The translations under genes were made by a program, and so were the position numbers. A stretch of 64,000 nt of DNA, from assembly GCF_014652395.1 (NCBI RefSeq), contig NZ_BMYS01000015.1, forward strand, positions 1 through 64,000, read 5' to 3'. The DNA comes from Advenella faeciporci (lineage in GTDB: Bacteria; Pseudomonadota; Gammaproteobacteria; Burkholderiales; Burkholderiaceae_B). The stretch's first letter is position 1. Every line of letters starts with the position of its first letter. The notes under the pieces are model-generated. The model was not told the DNA's origin and did not search any database. It worked only from the letters and a program-made list of their open reading frames with translations. Of the stretch, positions 19,088 to 30,619 are shown one piece after another.

Positions 19088-19897
19088 GTGCTGAATAATG
19101 CCCGTGCGACCAACCTCATTGCAAATGTCATTGCAATAATGGCCGTTATCATTTTGATCACGGGGGGCATCTATTGGCTTGCGCATCGCCCCATGTTCAA
19201 TCTGTCTCGCATCACGATAGAACCGGTGAATGGACGGGTGCTGAATTATGTGTCGCCTGCCAGCATTCAGGCAACCATTGCAGGTAAACTCAAGGGTAAT
19301 TTTTTTACGATTGATCTTGGGGAAACCAAGCAGATTTTTGAAACCTCACCATGGGTCAGGCAGGCGCATTTGCGGCGTGTCTGGCCAGATGGTTTATTGC
19401 TTAAAATAGAAGAGCATGAACCCTTTGCATTCTGGAATGAAAACCAGATGATCAATACATGGGGAGAACTGTTTTCGGCAAACCAGGCTGAATTGAATGC
19501 AGAGTCTGAATTGCCACAGTTTAACGGCCCTGATGGCTCTGAACGACTGGTGGTACAACGGTATGCCGAGCTGGTTCGTTGGCTGGCGCCATTAAAATTG
19601 GGCGTTAATGAAATAACGCTTAGCGATCGCTATGCATGGCGTGTAGAATTGAGTAATGATATGGAATTGGTAATGGGAAGGGATCCGGGGGCTGATGCGG
19701 TCAATCCGCATGGAGGTCAGGGAGCGGTATCTTTTGCCTCGACCATCGAACGCTTTGTGCGTACGTGGCCGGTATTACAAAATCGTATCGAAGGCAGGAA
19801 AATAAACAAGGTGGATCTTCGTTATACCAAGGGCTTTGCCTTAACGTATGCTCCAGTGGATAATACGCTACCAGTTGATAGTAAAGAGAAAAAATGA
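19088..19897 (+). CDS. ftsQ: Cell division protein FtsQ
   Basis: A bitopic inner-membrane protein of 269 residues, member of the FtsQLB complex. Features are a short cytoplasmic N-terminus, a membrane segment (about 12-32, IANVIAIMAVIILITGGIYWL), a periplasmic POTRA domain (about 37-110, FNLSRITIEPVNGR...VRQAHLRRVWPDGLLLKIEEHEP) and the FtsQ/DivIB beta domain up to about 255. The start is a GTG 14 bp after ddl with AGGGAT upstream. The end overlaps ftsA as ATGA. Confidence 0.94.
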   Translation: MLNNARATNLIANVIAIMAVIILITGGIYWLAHRPMFNLSRITIEPVNGRVLNYVSPASIQATIAGKLKGNFFTIDLGETKQIFETSPWVRQAHLRRVWPDGLLLKIEEHEPFAFWNENQMINTWGELFSANQAELNAESELPQFNGPDGSERLVVQRYAELVRWLAPLKLGVNEITLSDRYAWRVELSNDMELVMGRDPGADAVNPHGGQGAVSFASTIERFVRTWPVLQNRIEGRKINKVDLRYTKGFALTYAPVDNTLPVDSKEKK

Positions 19898-21123
19898 GTC
19901 GTGACCTTAAGGACCTAATTGTTGCGTTGGATATCGGTACTAGCAAAGTCGTTGCGGTAGTGGCCGAAGCGTTGCCTGAAGACGGGCGATTTGAAGTGAT
20001 CGGGCTTGGGCAGCATGAGTCCAAGGGAATGCGTAAAGGGGTTGTTGTCAATATTGATTCAACCGTGAACTCAATCCAGCGTGCGCTGGAAGAGGCTGAA
20101 CTGATGGCCGACTGCAAAATCAGGGAAGTTTACACGGGCATTGCCGGTAACCATATTACCAGCTTCAACTCCAGTGGCATGGTGGCCATTAAAGACAAGG
20201 AAGTTTCCGAGGCTGATGTTGCCCGGGTCATTGAAACCGCAAAGGCGGTTAATATTCCAACCGATCATCAGGTACTGCATGTCCTGACCCAGCAATTTAT
20301 CGTTGATAACCAGGAAGATATCAGGCAACCGGTTGGCATGAGCGGCATACGGCTGGAAGTACGCGTGCATATTGTGACAGGGGCTGTCAGTGCCGCCCAG
20401 AATATTGTCAAGTGCGTACGGCGTTGCGGACTGGAAGTGCAGGATCTTATCTTGCAACCGCTGGCATCCAGCATGGTTACCCTTACCAATGATGAAAAAG
20501 AGTTGGGCGTGGTCATGGTGGATATTGGGGGCGGTACAACCGATGTGGCCATTTTTACCGGTGGCGCAATCCGCCATACCACTGTTTTGCCGGTTGCCGG
20601 AGACCAGGTGACCAGCGATATCGCTGCCATGCTCAGAACACCAACCCCCGATGCTGAAGACATCAAGTTGCGCTTTGGCATTGCCAAACAATCCCTTGCC
20701 AATCCTGAAGAGTTGATCGAAGTGCCAGGGCTGGGTGACCGGGATGTACGCAAAGTCAAACGGCAAACCCTCGGGGCGGTTATTGAGCCCCGCATCGAAG
20801 AGCTGTTCATGATGGTGCAACAGGTGGTCAGGGATTCGGGCTATGAAGATCTGGTGGCATCGGGTATTGTGCTGACGGGTGGAACCTCACTTATGCCTGG
20901 CATTGTTGAATTGGCCGAGGATGTCTTTCTCAAGCCGGTTCGGGTGGCGGTTCCCGAATATCGCGGTAGTCTTGCCGATGTCGTTCGCAACCCGCGGTTT
21001 TCTACCGTGATGGGCTTGTTGACCGAAGCTCGCGTGCAACGTCTCAGGGGCAGTAAAACAATGCAACAAAAAGGAGGATTTAAATCCATCTTTTTGCGCA
21101 TGAAAGAGTGGTTTATGAATTAA
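19894..21123 (+). CDS. ftsA: Cell division protein FtsA
   Basis: Actin-like ATPase of 409 residues that tethers FtsZ to the membrane. Visible parts are the phosphate-1 loop IVALDIGTSKVVAVVAE, the 1C subdomain region, the phosphate-2 motif MVDIGGGTTDVAIF and the adenosine motif GIVLTGGTSLMPGI. The last residues, GFKSIFLRMKEWFMN, form the conserved amphipathic membrane-targeting helix. Length matches the family (about 410-420). Confidence 0.97.
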   Translation: MSRDLKDLIVALDIGTSKVVAVVAEALPEDGRFEVIGLGQHESKGMRKGVVVNIDSTVNSIQRALEEAELMADCKIREVYTGIAGNHITSFNSSGMVAIKDKEVSEADVARVIETAKAVNIPTDHQVLHVLTQQFIVDNQEDIRQPVGMSGIRLEVRVHIVTGAVSAAQNIVKCVRRCGLEVQDLILQPLASSMVTLTNDEKELGVVMVDIGGGTTDVAIFTGGAIRHTTVLPVAGDQVTSDIAAMLRTPTPDAEDIKLRFGIAKQSLANPEELIEVPGLGDRDVRKVKRQTLGAVIEPRIEELFMMVQQVVRDSGYEDLVASGIVLTGGTSLMPGIVELAEDVFLKPVRVAVPEYRGSLADVVRNPRFSTVMGLLTEARVQRLRGSKTMQQKGGFKSIFLRMKEWFMN

Positions 21124-21174
21124 AATACAAACATAATTAAAGGATTACGTAATTTTTTTATGTTTAAAGCGTAT

Positions 21175-21217
21175 TTTTGCAGGGTTAACCCCTGCAAAAG
21201 GGTGATTAAAATCATCC
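21175..21217 (+). other. Tandem hairpins in the ftsA-ftsZ intergenic region
   Basis: Two adjacent inverted repeats lie in the 204-bp gap. The first is TTTTGCAGGG, loop TTAAC, CCCTGCAAAA (21175-21199, perfect 10-bp stem). The second is GGGTGAT, loop TAAA, ATCATCC (21200-21217, 7 bp with one G-U). Neither is followed by a T tract, so they are not typical terminators. They may set mRNA stability or processing upstream of ftsZ. This is inferred only. Confidence 0.55.
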
Positions 21218-21327
21218 AGGAGTTATTTAAAAGACAAATGCGGGAAAAATTTCGGCCTTGTCTTTGAAATAATTTCCGAAAATTGGGGAATTTTAGAAAT
21301 TTATCTGGATTATAGGAGTTGGATAAC

Positions 21328-22521
21328 ATGGATTTGGGCTTTCAAATATTAGATGACAGTAATAGCAGTGGTACCGTAATCAAGGTGATTGGTGTGGGTG
21401 GTGCTGGTGGCAATGCGGTACGACACATGATGCGCTCAGGTATCAAAGGTGTGGATTTTATTTGTGCCAACACTGACATACAGGCGTTGACCGCTACCGA
21501 AGCACCTGTACAAATTCGTTTGGGTAACTCTGGTCTGGGCGCAGGCGCCAAACCAGAGCAGGGACGTGCTGCTGCCGAGCTGGCCCGTGAAGAAATCAGG
21601 GTGGCCCTGAATGGTGCAAATATGGTGTTTATCACTGCAGGTATGGGTGGTGGTACCGGAACCGGTGCGGGTCCTGTGGTGGCAGAAGTCGCCAAGGAGC
21701 TGGGTATTCTGACCGTTGGCGTAGTGACCAAACCTTTTTCTTTTGAAGGCACCCGTCGTATGAAATCGGCGGAAGAAGGTATTGCCGAGCTGTCCAAACA
21801 TGTGCACTCCCTGATTGTGGTCCTGAACGAAAAGCTTTATGAGCTGATGGGTGAAGATGCGACCCAGGATGATTGCTTCAAGGAAGCGGATAATGTCTTG
21901 TACAATGCCTGCGCGGGTATTGCTGAAATTATTAACGTCCAGGGAGATATCAACGTCGACTTCGAAGACGTGAAAACGGTCATGGGTGAATATGGACAGG
22001 CCATGATGGGTACAGCGGTAGCCAGTGGCCAGGATCGTGCCCGTGTGGCTGCCGAGCAGGCAATTGCCTGCCCGTTATTGGAAGGTGTTGACCTGAATGG
22101 TGCACGCGGTATCCTGGTTAATGTAACCGCCAGCCGTTCCCTGAAAATGACAGAAACCAAGCTGATCAACGAAATCATCAGCAGCTATGCTTCCAAGGAT
22201 GCCCATTTTATTTTTGGTAGTGCCTTTGATGAATCCATGGGTGAGAGCTTACGTGTTACCGTGGTTGCCACGGGACTTGGGCGCAAACAGCCTGAACTGG
22301 TACATAATGTAATCCAGAATGTGCGTACCGGTACCGATGACCTGGTGTTGAACCTGAATGCGGCTGAAGGCCAGCCTGAATCGTTCAATCTGGATACGCC
22401 TCCGGTATTCCGTAATCCTCGTGCCCGTAGTCAGGCGGCATCCGATCAGGTAAGGGCGCTTGAAACATCAGGTATGGAGCGTTACGATATTCCTGCCTTT
22501 TTGCGTAAACAGGCAGATTAA
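21328..22521 (+). CDS. ftsZ: Cell division protein FtsZ
   Basis: Tubulin-like GTPase of 397 residues that builds the cytokinetic ring. GVGGAGGNAV (22-31), the GTP signature GGGTGTG (107-113), the T7 synergy loop region with NVDFEDVKTVM, and the C-terminal conserved peptide RYDIPAFLRKQAD (binding FtsA/ZipA) are all present, separated by a short variable linker. The ATG at 21328 has TAGGAG nine bases upstream; a TTG three codons earlier in the same frame sits inside that site and is rejected. The 204-bp gap from ftsA probably carries extra ftsZ expression signals. Confidence 0.98.
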   Translation: MDLGFQILDDSNSSGTVIKVIGVGGAGGNAVRHMMRSGIKGVDFICANTDIQALTATEAPVQIRLGNSGLGAGAKPEQGRAAAELAREEIRVALNGANMVFITAGMGGGTGTGAGPVVAEVAKELGILTVGVVTKPFSFEGTRRMKSAEEGIAELSKHVHSLIVVLNEKLYELMGEDATQDDCFKEADNVLYNACAGIAEIINVQGDINVDFEDVKTVMGEYGQAMMGTAVASGQDRARVAAEQAIACPLLEGVDLNGARGILVNVTASRSLKMTETKLINEIISSYASKDAHFIFGSAFDESMGESLRVTVVATGLGRKQPELVHNVIQNVRTGTDDLVLNLNAAEGQPESFNLDTPPVFRNPRARSQAASDQVRALETSGMERYDIPAFLRKQAD

Positions 22522-22574
22522 TAAAAAGCAGTACCAACTCCTGCTGGAAATCAGTCTAACGGTTTCCATCAATT

Positions 22575-22608
22575 AAAAGAAACGGTTTCCCCAAGCCGTT
22601 TCTTTTTT
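22575..22608 (+). terminator. Terminator after ftsZ
   Basis: AAAAGAAACGG (22575-22585) pairs perfectly with CCGTTTCTTTT (22596-22606) across a 10-nt loop, and the T run continues to 22608. It lies 54 bp after the ftsZ stop and ends the dcw transcript, leaving lpxC to its own promoter. Confidence 0.88.
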
Positions 22609-22718
22609 GTCTTTAATTGAAACACTTTTTAGTCAAATCAATAACTTGGCAGCTCATTTCAAGGTAAAATGAACCTTTATAAAAAGGTAAATTTTGGCCT
22701 TGTTGCGATATTACACTT

Positions 22719-23642
22719 ATGCTCAGACAAAGAACAATTCAGAATCTAGTTAAAACAACCGGTGTCGGCGTTCACTCCGGCGAACGTGTGGAAATTGTCC
22801 TGCGTCCTGCCGAGGCAAATACCGGTATTGTTTTTCATCGTATCGATACCCCCGAAGTTGTTGATTTTCCCGCCTTGGCAGACAAGGTGGGCGATACCCG
22901 CATGGCTTCAGTCCTGCAAAATGGCAATGTTCGTATCTCTACCGTAGAGCATTTAATGTCCGCCCTGGCTGGCTTGGGAATAGACAACATCCATATAGAC
23001 CTGAATGCCGAAGAAGTGCCTATAATGGATGGCAGTGCAGGGACCTTCGTTTATTTGCTGCGTTCTGCAGGCATTGTTGAACAAAATGCGCCAAAACGTT
23101 TCCTTAAAGTATTGAAAACGGTAGAGGTGAGCGAAGGCGAAGGCGAAAATGCCAAATGGGCCCGCCTTGAGCCTTATGAAGGTTTTTCATTGGCTTTTTC
23201 TATCAATTTCCAGCATCCGGCCATTGACTCAACGGCCAGTTTTGCCGAAGTGGATTTCGCTCGCGACTCTTATACCAAAGAAATTGCCCGCGCCCGTACT
23301 TTTGGTTTTGCCAGCGACGTTGAGGCTATGCGCTCTATTGGCCTGGCGCGTGGTGGTAGCCTTGATAATGCCATTGTCATGGATGATTATCGTATTCTCA
23401 ATAGTGATGGCTTGCGTTACGATGATGAGTTCGTCAAACATAAAATCCTGGATGCCATCGGTGACCTTTACCTTATTGGCAAGCCGTTGCTGGCCCGCTA
23501 TGTGGCCTGTAAGTCGGGTCATGGTCTTAATAACAAGCTGTGCCGTGCCCTGCTGGCCCAGCAAGATGCCTGGGAAATCGTGACTTATGACTCTCAGGCA
23601 GCCGCGGCAGACGCTGTTGGCCGTGACTGGCGTCTGGCTTAG
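22719..23642 (+). CDS. lpxC: UDP-3-O-acyl-N-acetylglucosamine deacetylase LpxC
   Basis: Zinc amidase performing the first committed step of lipid A synthesis in the cytoplasm. The 307 residues are the normal length. The zinc ligands are visible as H78 ([10 protein letters not shown]), H241 and D245 (HKILDAIGD); H268 in KSGHGLNN is the general acid/base histidine. The N-terminus [22 protein letters not shown] is typical. It lies downstream of ftsZ as in many gammaproteobacteria and betaproteobacteria, but behind a terminator. Its stop codon overlaps that of the convergent dciA by 3 bp. Confidence 0.97.
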   Translation: MLRQRTIQNLVKTTGVGVHSGERVEIVLRPAEANTGIVFHRIDTPEVVDFPALADKVGDTRMASVLQNGNVRISTVEHLMSALAGLGIDNIHIDLNAEEVPIMDGSAGTFVYLLRSAGIVEQNAPKRFLKVLKTVEVSEGEGENAKWARLEPYEGFSLAFSINFQHPAIDSTASFAEVDFARDSYTKEIARARTFGFASDVEAMRSIGLARGGSLDNAIVMDDYRILNSDGLRYDDEFVKHKILDAIGDLYLIGKPLLARYVACKSGHGLNNKLCRALLAQQDAWEIVTYDSQAAAADAVGRDWRLA

Positions 23643-24142
23643 GCTTTTCTTCGATTCAAAATTCGGGCAATGGCATCAGAAAATTCGCCTTCAGGCAGGG
23701 TTTTATGCAATTTATCAAAGGCATCCAGTGCAGATTGGTTTAAAATAGCCCTGTTTTCAGTATGAGCCCGGGTCTCCGGTTCGGGTTTATACAGGTTTGC
23801 CTGTATCCTGATGCGAACTTCATTCACGTTCAAACCCTGATTCATCAGGAGCTGGCTGATTCTTGGCGTAAGTTGGCGTATCTTTGCCGCGTAGGCGGCG
23901 CTGGGTACCGCAATGACCAGGGTTCCGTTATCAAACTTCAGAATTTTACATGCCTGGGTGACCGGATCATGTAAACTAGCCAGAATTGTATTTTGTATGT
24001 CCAGGTAATAACTGGCCGTTTTAAGGATGTTTGCCTTTTGTTCATCATCCCTGAGCCAGCCCAGGGCAGTCTTTTCCCCATTGCTTTGTTGGTGATGGGT
24101 GGTATGGTTTTTGTTTTTATAATATTTACGAAACAGGGACAT
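23639..24142 (-). CDS. dciA: DUF721/DciA family protein (replicative helicase loader)
   Basis: A 167-residue protein whose central part (about 40-110) is the DUF721 domain: [60 protein letters not shown]. DciA is the ancestral bacterial loader of the DnaB helicase in lineages without DnaC or DnaI, and betaproteobacteria are among them. The location between lpxC and secA is the standard place of this family in proteobacteria. The C-terminal part ([33 protein letters not shown]) is a short helical tail. It is divergent from the M23 peptidase gene with only 18 bp between start codons. Confidence 0.85.
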   Translation of the reverse strand: MSLFRKYYKNKNHTTHHQQSNGEKTALGWLRDDEQKANILKTASYYLDIQNTILASLHDPVTQACKILKFDNGTLVIAVPSAAYAAKIRQLTPRISQLLMNQGLNVNEVRIRIQANLYKPEPETRAHTENRAILNQSALDAFDKLHKTLPEGEFSDAIARILNRRKA

Positions 24143-24160
24143 AGACAGTAGATAGGTAAA

Positions 24161-25255
24161 ATGTTTAGAAAGCGTAAAAAAGATCTTTTTTTATCAGAAA
24201 GTTCATTTAAACACAGGCAGTCCAGCAAGAAAATCTGGACATTCAGTATGTCAGTCTTGGTCTTGGGTATCGCGGTGGCCAGTGGGGCAATGCTAGAGCG
24301 ATACTGGGGCGTTCAATCCCTCAACCAGGAAAATAATAGCCATTTGGCCACCAATGTGCAACCCTCAACCCGCGATGAGGCGCTTATCCGTAACAGTGTA
24401 AACTTCATGGCGACCCAGGTGGGTGAATTGCGTGCGCGCGTTGAAAGTCTTGAAAAACTGGGCACCCGGGTAGCCGGCACGGCAGGTTTGCTCAAATCCC
24501 CCGAGGCGGCGGCGATTCTTCCAACGGCCAAAGAGTCGGATGAATCTTTTTCCTTCGAGGAAGATTTGATTTCCAATGACACCATCATGTCAGCCGAAGA
24601 AATCGGTCGTGAGCTGGATATGCTCAAGCAACAAATTTCCATGCAAAATGATGGTTTCAGAACCATGGAGCTGCTGCTTAATACGCGTAACGCCGACCGC
24701 AGCCGCATCCCTTCGGCTTTGCCGGTATCCATGACGGCAGCCCGAATTTCATCCGCCTATGGCTGGCGCCGTCATCCGGTCAGTAAAAAATATCATTTGC
24801 ACTCAGGCACCGATTTTGCGGCTCCAACCGGCACTCCCATATATGCTGCCTCTGCCGGCATTGTCGTAGATGCCGGCTATAATGGTGCTTACGGTAATTC
24901 CATTGATGTGGATCACGGCAATGGCGTGGTAACCCGATATGCCCACGCTTCGAAACTGCTGGTAAAAAAAGGTGATCTGGTTTCCAAAAAACAAATTATT
25001 GGCCGGGTTGGCTCCACAGGGCGATCTACCGGTGCTCATTTGCACTTCGAGGTCCGTGTCAATGACAATCCGGTTGATCCGCTCATGTTCCTGAAGCAAA
25101 CCTCAACGAAGCCGGCAACGGCGGTTGCCGAGAACTCGTTGCTGGAAACGGTCAGCAAGGCAAGTGCGGCTGTTATTGGGGCACAACTGGGTTCGGGCGG
25201 AAAAGCTGGGGCCAGTTTGCCTTCTGGCGTTACAAGTGGAACCGGTATGCGTTAA
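24161..25255 (+). CDS. M23 family metallopeptidase (membrane-anchored murein hydrolase-like)
   Basis: A 364-residue protein with a basic cytoplasmic N-terminus and one membrane segment (about 28-48, FSMSVLVLGIAVASGAMLERYW). A periplasmic coiled-coil stretch (about 75-175) leads to a C-terminal peptidase M23/LytM domain. Zinc ligands are seen in HSGTDFAAPTGTPIYA (H..xD) and in STGAHLHFEVRVN (HxH), so the site looks intact. This architecture resembles MepM and NlpD-type endopeptidases that cut peptide cross-links. It sits directly upstream of secA, where a gene of this type is frequent in Burkholderiales. A further low-complexity tail (last 60 residues) follows the domain. Confidence 0.88.
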   Translation: MFRKRKKDLFLSESSFKHRQSSKKIWTFSMSVLVLGIAVASGAMLERYWGVQSLNQENNSHLATNVQPSTRDEALIRNSVNFMATQVGELRARVESLEKLGTRVAGTAGLLKSPEAAAILPTAKESDESFSFEEDLISNDTIMSAEEIGRELDMLKQQISMQNDGFRTMELLLNTRNADRSRIPSALPVSMTAARISSAYGWRRHPVSKKYHLHSGTDFAAPTGTPIYAASAGIVVDAGYNGAYGNSIDVDHGNGVVTRYAHASKLLVKKGDLVSKKQIIGRVGSTGRSTGAHLHFEVRVNDNPVDPLMFLKQTSTKPATAVAENSLLETVSKASAAVIGAQLGSGGKAGASLPSGVTSGTGMR

Positions 25256-25348
25256 ACTACTGGCTTAGAGTAAAATTTTGACTAACCACATTGGACCGGT
25301 TTGGCGGGCAGCGCCTGCGAAAATCCAAGCTTATATTGCAAAATAAGA

Positions 25349-28096
<2,748 letters not shown>

Positions 28097-28110
28097 CACA
28101 TTTGTGAAGG

Positions 28111-28153
28111 AAAAAAGGCTGAATACCGGATTCAACGGTATTCAGCCTTTTTT
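28111..28153. terminator. Bidirectional terminator between secA and mgtE
   Basis: AAAAAAGGCTGAATACCG (28111-28128) pairs perfectly over 18 bp with CGGTATTCAGCCTTTTTT (28136-28153), loop of 7 nt. A and T tails on both sides serve the two convergent genes. The right arm runs into the last codons of mgtE, overlapping its stop. Confidence 0.93.
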
Positions 28154-29639
28154 ACAGCAGGAAGATGCTGGCAAGTCCCAGAAAAATGAAAAATCCTAAA
28201 GAGTCGGTTGCGAAAGTCAACATGACAGATGAGCCCACGGCCGGGTCTTTGCCAAATTTATCGCGAACAATAGGGATCAGGACACCCAGTACGGCACCTA
28301 TGAGCATATTGCTTACCATGGCTGCTGCCATGACCAGGGCAATTTTGAGTGAGCCTGAAAAAGCCCAGGAAAAACCTGCGGCAACAATGCTACCAAGAAA
28401 TCCAACTAAAAATGTAACGATACATTCCCTTTGAAGCAGGGAACGGAAATTTTTTGAGGTAATGCGCCCTACCGCAAGGGCACGGATGACCAGGATCATT
28501 GTCTGATTGCCCGAGTTGCCGCCAATGCCCGCCACAATTGACATCAGGAAAGCCAGAATAACAATGTGGCTTACGGTGCCTTCAAACTGTGAGGCAATGA
28601 CCGAGGCCGTTGCGGCCGTACATAAATTGATCAATAGCCAGGGTGCGCGGTTTTTGATGGCCTTGACGGCCGGTGCGAATATATCTTCTTCATGCAGACC
28701 GGCACGGGACAAATCTTGCTCCTGGGAGTCTTCACGAATGACATCCACGACTTCGGCAATGGTTACCCGGCCAATCAGCCGGTTTTGCTTGTCAATAACC
28801 GGTGCGGAAACCAGATCATAACGCTCAAAAGCCAAAGCCGCTTCGGCGTCATCTTCATTTGGCTTGAGGGAAAGATAGTCTGTTTTCATGACATCTTTTA
28901 CTACGGTTTCTGGGTCGTTGACCAAGAGCTGGGAAATGCTTAAAACCCCCTGGAAACGATCCTGACGGTCTACCACAAAGATCTGGTCGGTATGGTCTGG
29001 CAGATTTTCCAGGCGTCGGAGATAGCGAAGGACGACTTCCAGGCTGACATCTTCACGGACCCGTACCATTTCGAAGTCCATGATGGCGCCAACAGTGCCC
29101 TCAGGATAACCCATGGCTTCAAGCAGTTGTGCCCGTTCTTCATTGGTCAGGCCTTTTTGGACTTCGGCCACAATATCGGCAGGAAGGTCGGGAGCCAGAT
29201 CGGCCAGCTCATCGGCGCCAAGGTCTTCGGTTGCGGCCAGAAGATCTTCGCGGTTCATGGATGAGATCAGGTCTTCACGAACCCAGTCATTGACTTCAAG
29301 AAGAATATCACCATCATACTTGGCATTCACCAGGCCCCAGATCAGGCGACGCTGTTCAGACGGTAACGATTCAAGAATAAAGGCAATGTCTGCCGGGTGC
29401 ATCTGGTTGAGCAAGTGTTCAAGCTCGACCTCATGCTGGCGCTTCAGTAACCCTTCAATAATGGGTGCCTGTTCATCGCCTTCTTCCTGGCGGCGGACCA
29501 GGTTTTCCACCACTTCATGCTTTTTGAGCAACTCCTGTATTCTTTCGAGTGCAAGTTGCGCGTCCTCGGTATCCAGTCTTCGGGGTATCGTGACGACAAT
29601 GGCTTCGGGGGTTTCTGTTCTTTTGTTGTTACTATTCAT
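28152..29639 (-). CDS. mgtE: Magnesium transporter MgtE
   Basis: Mg2+ channel/transporter of 495 residues. The order is classical: N-terminal superhelical MgtE_N domain (about 40-150, HPADIAFILESLPSEQRRLIWGL), two CBS domains (about 170-290) that sense Mg2+, then five transmembrane segments (about 315-495) with GGNSGNQTMILVIRALAVG, the conserved pore-lining segment. An extra 40-residue N-terminal tail is present. The start codon lies 2 bp from the stop of the upstream monophosphatase gene, so the two form an operon. Confidence 0.95.
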   Translation of the reverse strand: MNSNNKRTETPEAIVVTIPRRLDTEDAQLALERIQELLKKHEVVENLVRRQEEGDEQAPIIEGLLKRQHEVELEHLLNQMHPADIAFILESLPSEQRRLIWGLVNAKYDGDILLEVNDWVREDLISSMNREDLLAATEDLGADELADLAPDLPADIVAEVQKGLTNEERAQLLEAMGYPEGTVGAIMDFEMVRVREDVSLEVVLRYLRRLENLPDHTDQIFVVDRQDRFQGVLSISQLLVNDPETVVKDVMKTDYLSLKPNEDDAEAALAFERYDLVSAPVIDKQNRLIGRVTIAEVVDVIREDSQEQDLSRAGLHEEDIFAPAVKAIKNRAPWLLINLCTAATASVIASQFEGTVSHIVILAFLMSIVAGIGGNSGNQTMILVIRALAVGRITSKNFRSLLQRECIVTFLVGFLGSIVAAGFSWAFSGSLKIALVMAAAMVSNMLIGAVLGVLIPIVRDKFGKDPAVGSSVMLTFATDSLGFFIFLGLASIFLL

Positions 29640-29641
29640 AC

Positions 29642-30511
29642 TTATTCTTTTTTAATAACGGGTGCAGTCAGGTGTGGCTTGAGCATAGCCATGAGTTCGG
29701 GGAAAACCTGCTGGTTGGCGGCGGCAACATAACCTTTGATAGGCCAGGGATCCATGCCATACATGTCTTCAGCCTGTCCGCCGGCTTCTCGCACGAGCAG
29801 GGTGCCTGCAGCAACGTCCCAGGGAGCCAGGCCCATTTCCCAATAAGCATCGAAACGGCCGCAGGCAATCCAGGCAAGATCAAGGGCGGCAGCGCCAAGG
29901 CGACGGATCCCCCGCGTGGTGTGCAGGGCGGACTCAAAGGTGGGCATGTATTGATCCGCAAAAGAAAAATCACGAAATGGTACGCCCGTGCCAAGAAGAG
30001 AGTCGGACAATGATTGTGAGGTTGAACAGTAAATCCGTTCACCGTTAAGGCGTGAACCTTCCTGATAAATGGCGGTGAACAATTCTTCTCTGCAAGGATC
30101 GTATACAACCGAGACAACCGGTGTGTCACGTGTCAATACAGGAGTGTCTGGCAGGAGTTGTGTACCAGCATGGGCAATTAAGCCCAGTGAGACGGCATAA
30201 TGGGGAATCCCGTGCAGGAAATTGGTGGTGCCATCAAGAGGATCAATATACCAGGTGGCGCTGCCCGTTGGTTGGCCGCCGGTTTCTTCGGCCACAATAC
30301 CAAACTCAGGGGTAATGTGGGTAAGGTGCTCCAGAATTGCGGTTTCGGCTTCACGGTCTGCCTGGGAAACCAGGTCATTGCGTGATTTATGATCGATGAT
30401 CAGCTCTGACCTGTCATGGGCGTAGGCCTGTAAAATTGCTGCTGCGGCATGTGCTGCGGTAATACCTGCTTCCAATGCTCTGCTAAAATCCAAATGGTTT
30501 TTTGTTAACAT
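29642..30511 (-). CDS. suhB: Inositol monophosphatase family protein (SuhB-like)
   Basis: A Mg2+-dependent phosphatase of 289 residues. Metal-binding motifs are all present: the VAEETGG motif (first glutamate pair), DPLDGTTNFLHGIPHYAVSLGL and, near the C-terminus, APWDVAAGTLLVREAGGQ. In E. coli SuhB hydrolyses inositol-1-phosphate and also associates with the rRNA antitermination complex; the true role of this copy is not shown by sequence. The ATG at 30511 (MLTKNHLDFSRAL) starts the typical fold; an in-frame start six codons earlier is possible. It is the first gene of an operon with mgtE. Confidence 0.88.
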   Translation of the reverse strand: MLTKNHLDFSRALEAGITAAHAAAAILQAYAHDRSELIIDHKSRNDLVSQADREAETAILEHLTHITPEFGIVAEETGGQPTGSATWYIDPLDGTTNFLHGIPHYAVSLGLIAHAGTQLLPDTPVLTRDTPVVSVVYDPCREELFTAIYQEGSRLNGERIYCSTSQSLSDSLLGTGVPFRDFSFADQYMPTFESALHTTRGIRRLGAAALDLAWIACGRFDAYWEMGLAPWDVAAGTLLVREAGGQAEDMYGMDPWPIKGYVAAANQQVFPELMAMLKPHLTAPVIKKE

Positions 30512-30619
30512 CGTAAATCGTCCATTCAAGTCCTTATAAACAGGAATTATACACAGGAGTGACCCCAGGGTCTCTGGCTCCTGAAACTTAAATTTTGATT
30601 TGCCCGAACGCTTTCTTTC

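Noticed and set aside
20071-20820. 249-codon frame opposite ftsA
   Set aside because: It lies entirely antisense to ftsA, with residue content typical of a reversed coding frame and no recognisable family.
30554-30583. Inverted repeat CAGGAG...CTCCTG between the suhB-like gene and mnmC
   Set aside because: Short arms, G/C-rich by chance in a divergent gap, no T tract and no clear operator symmetry.
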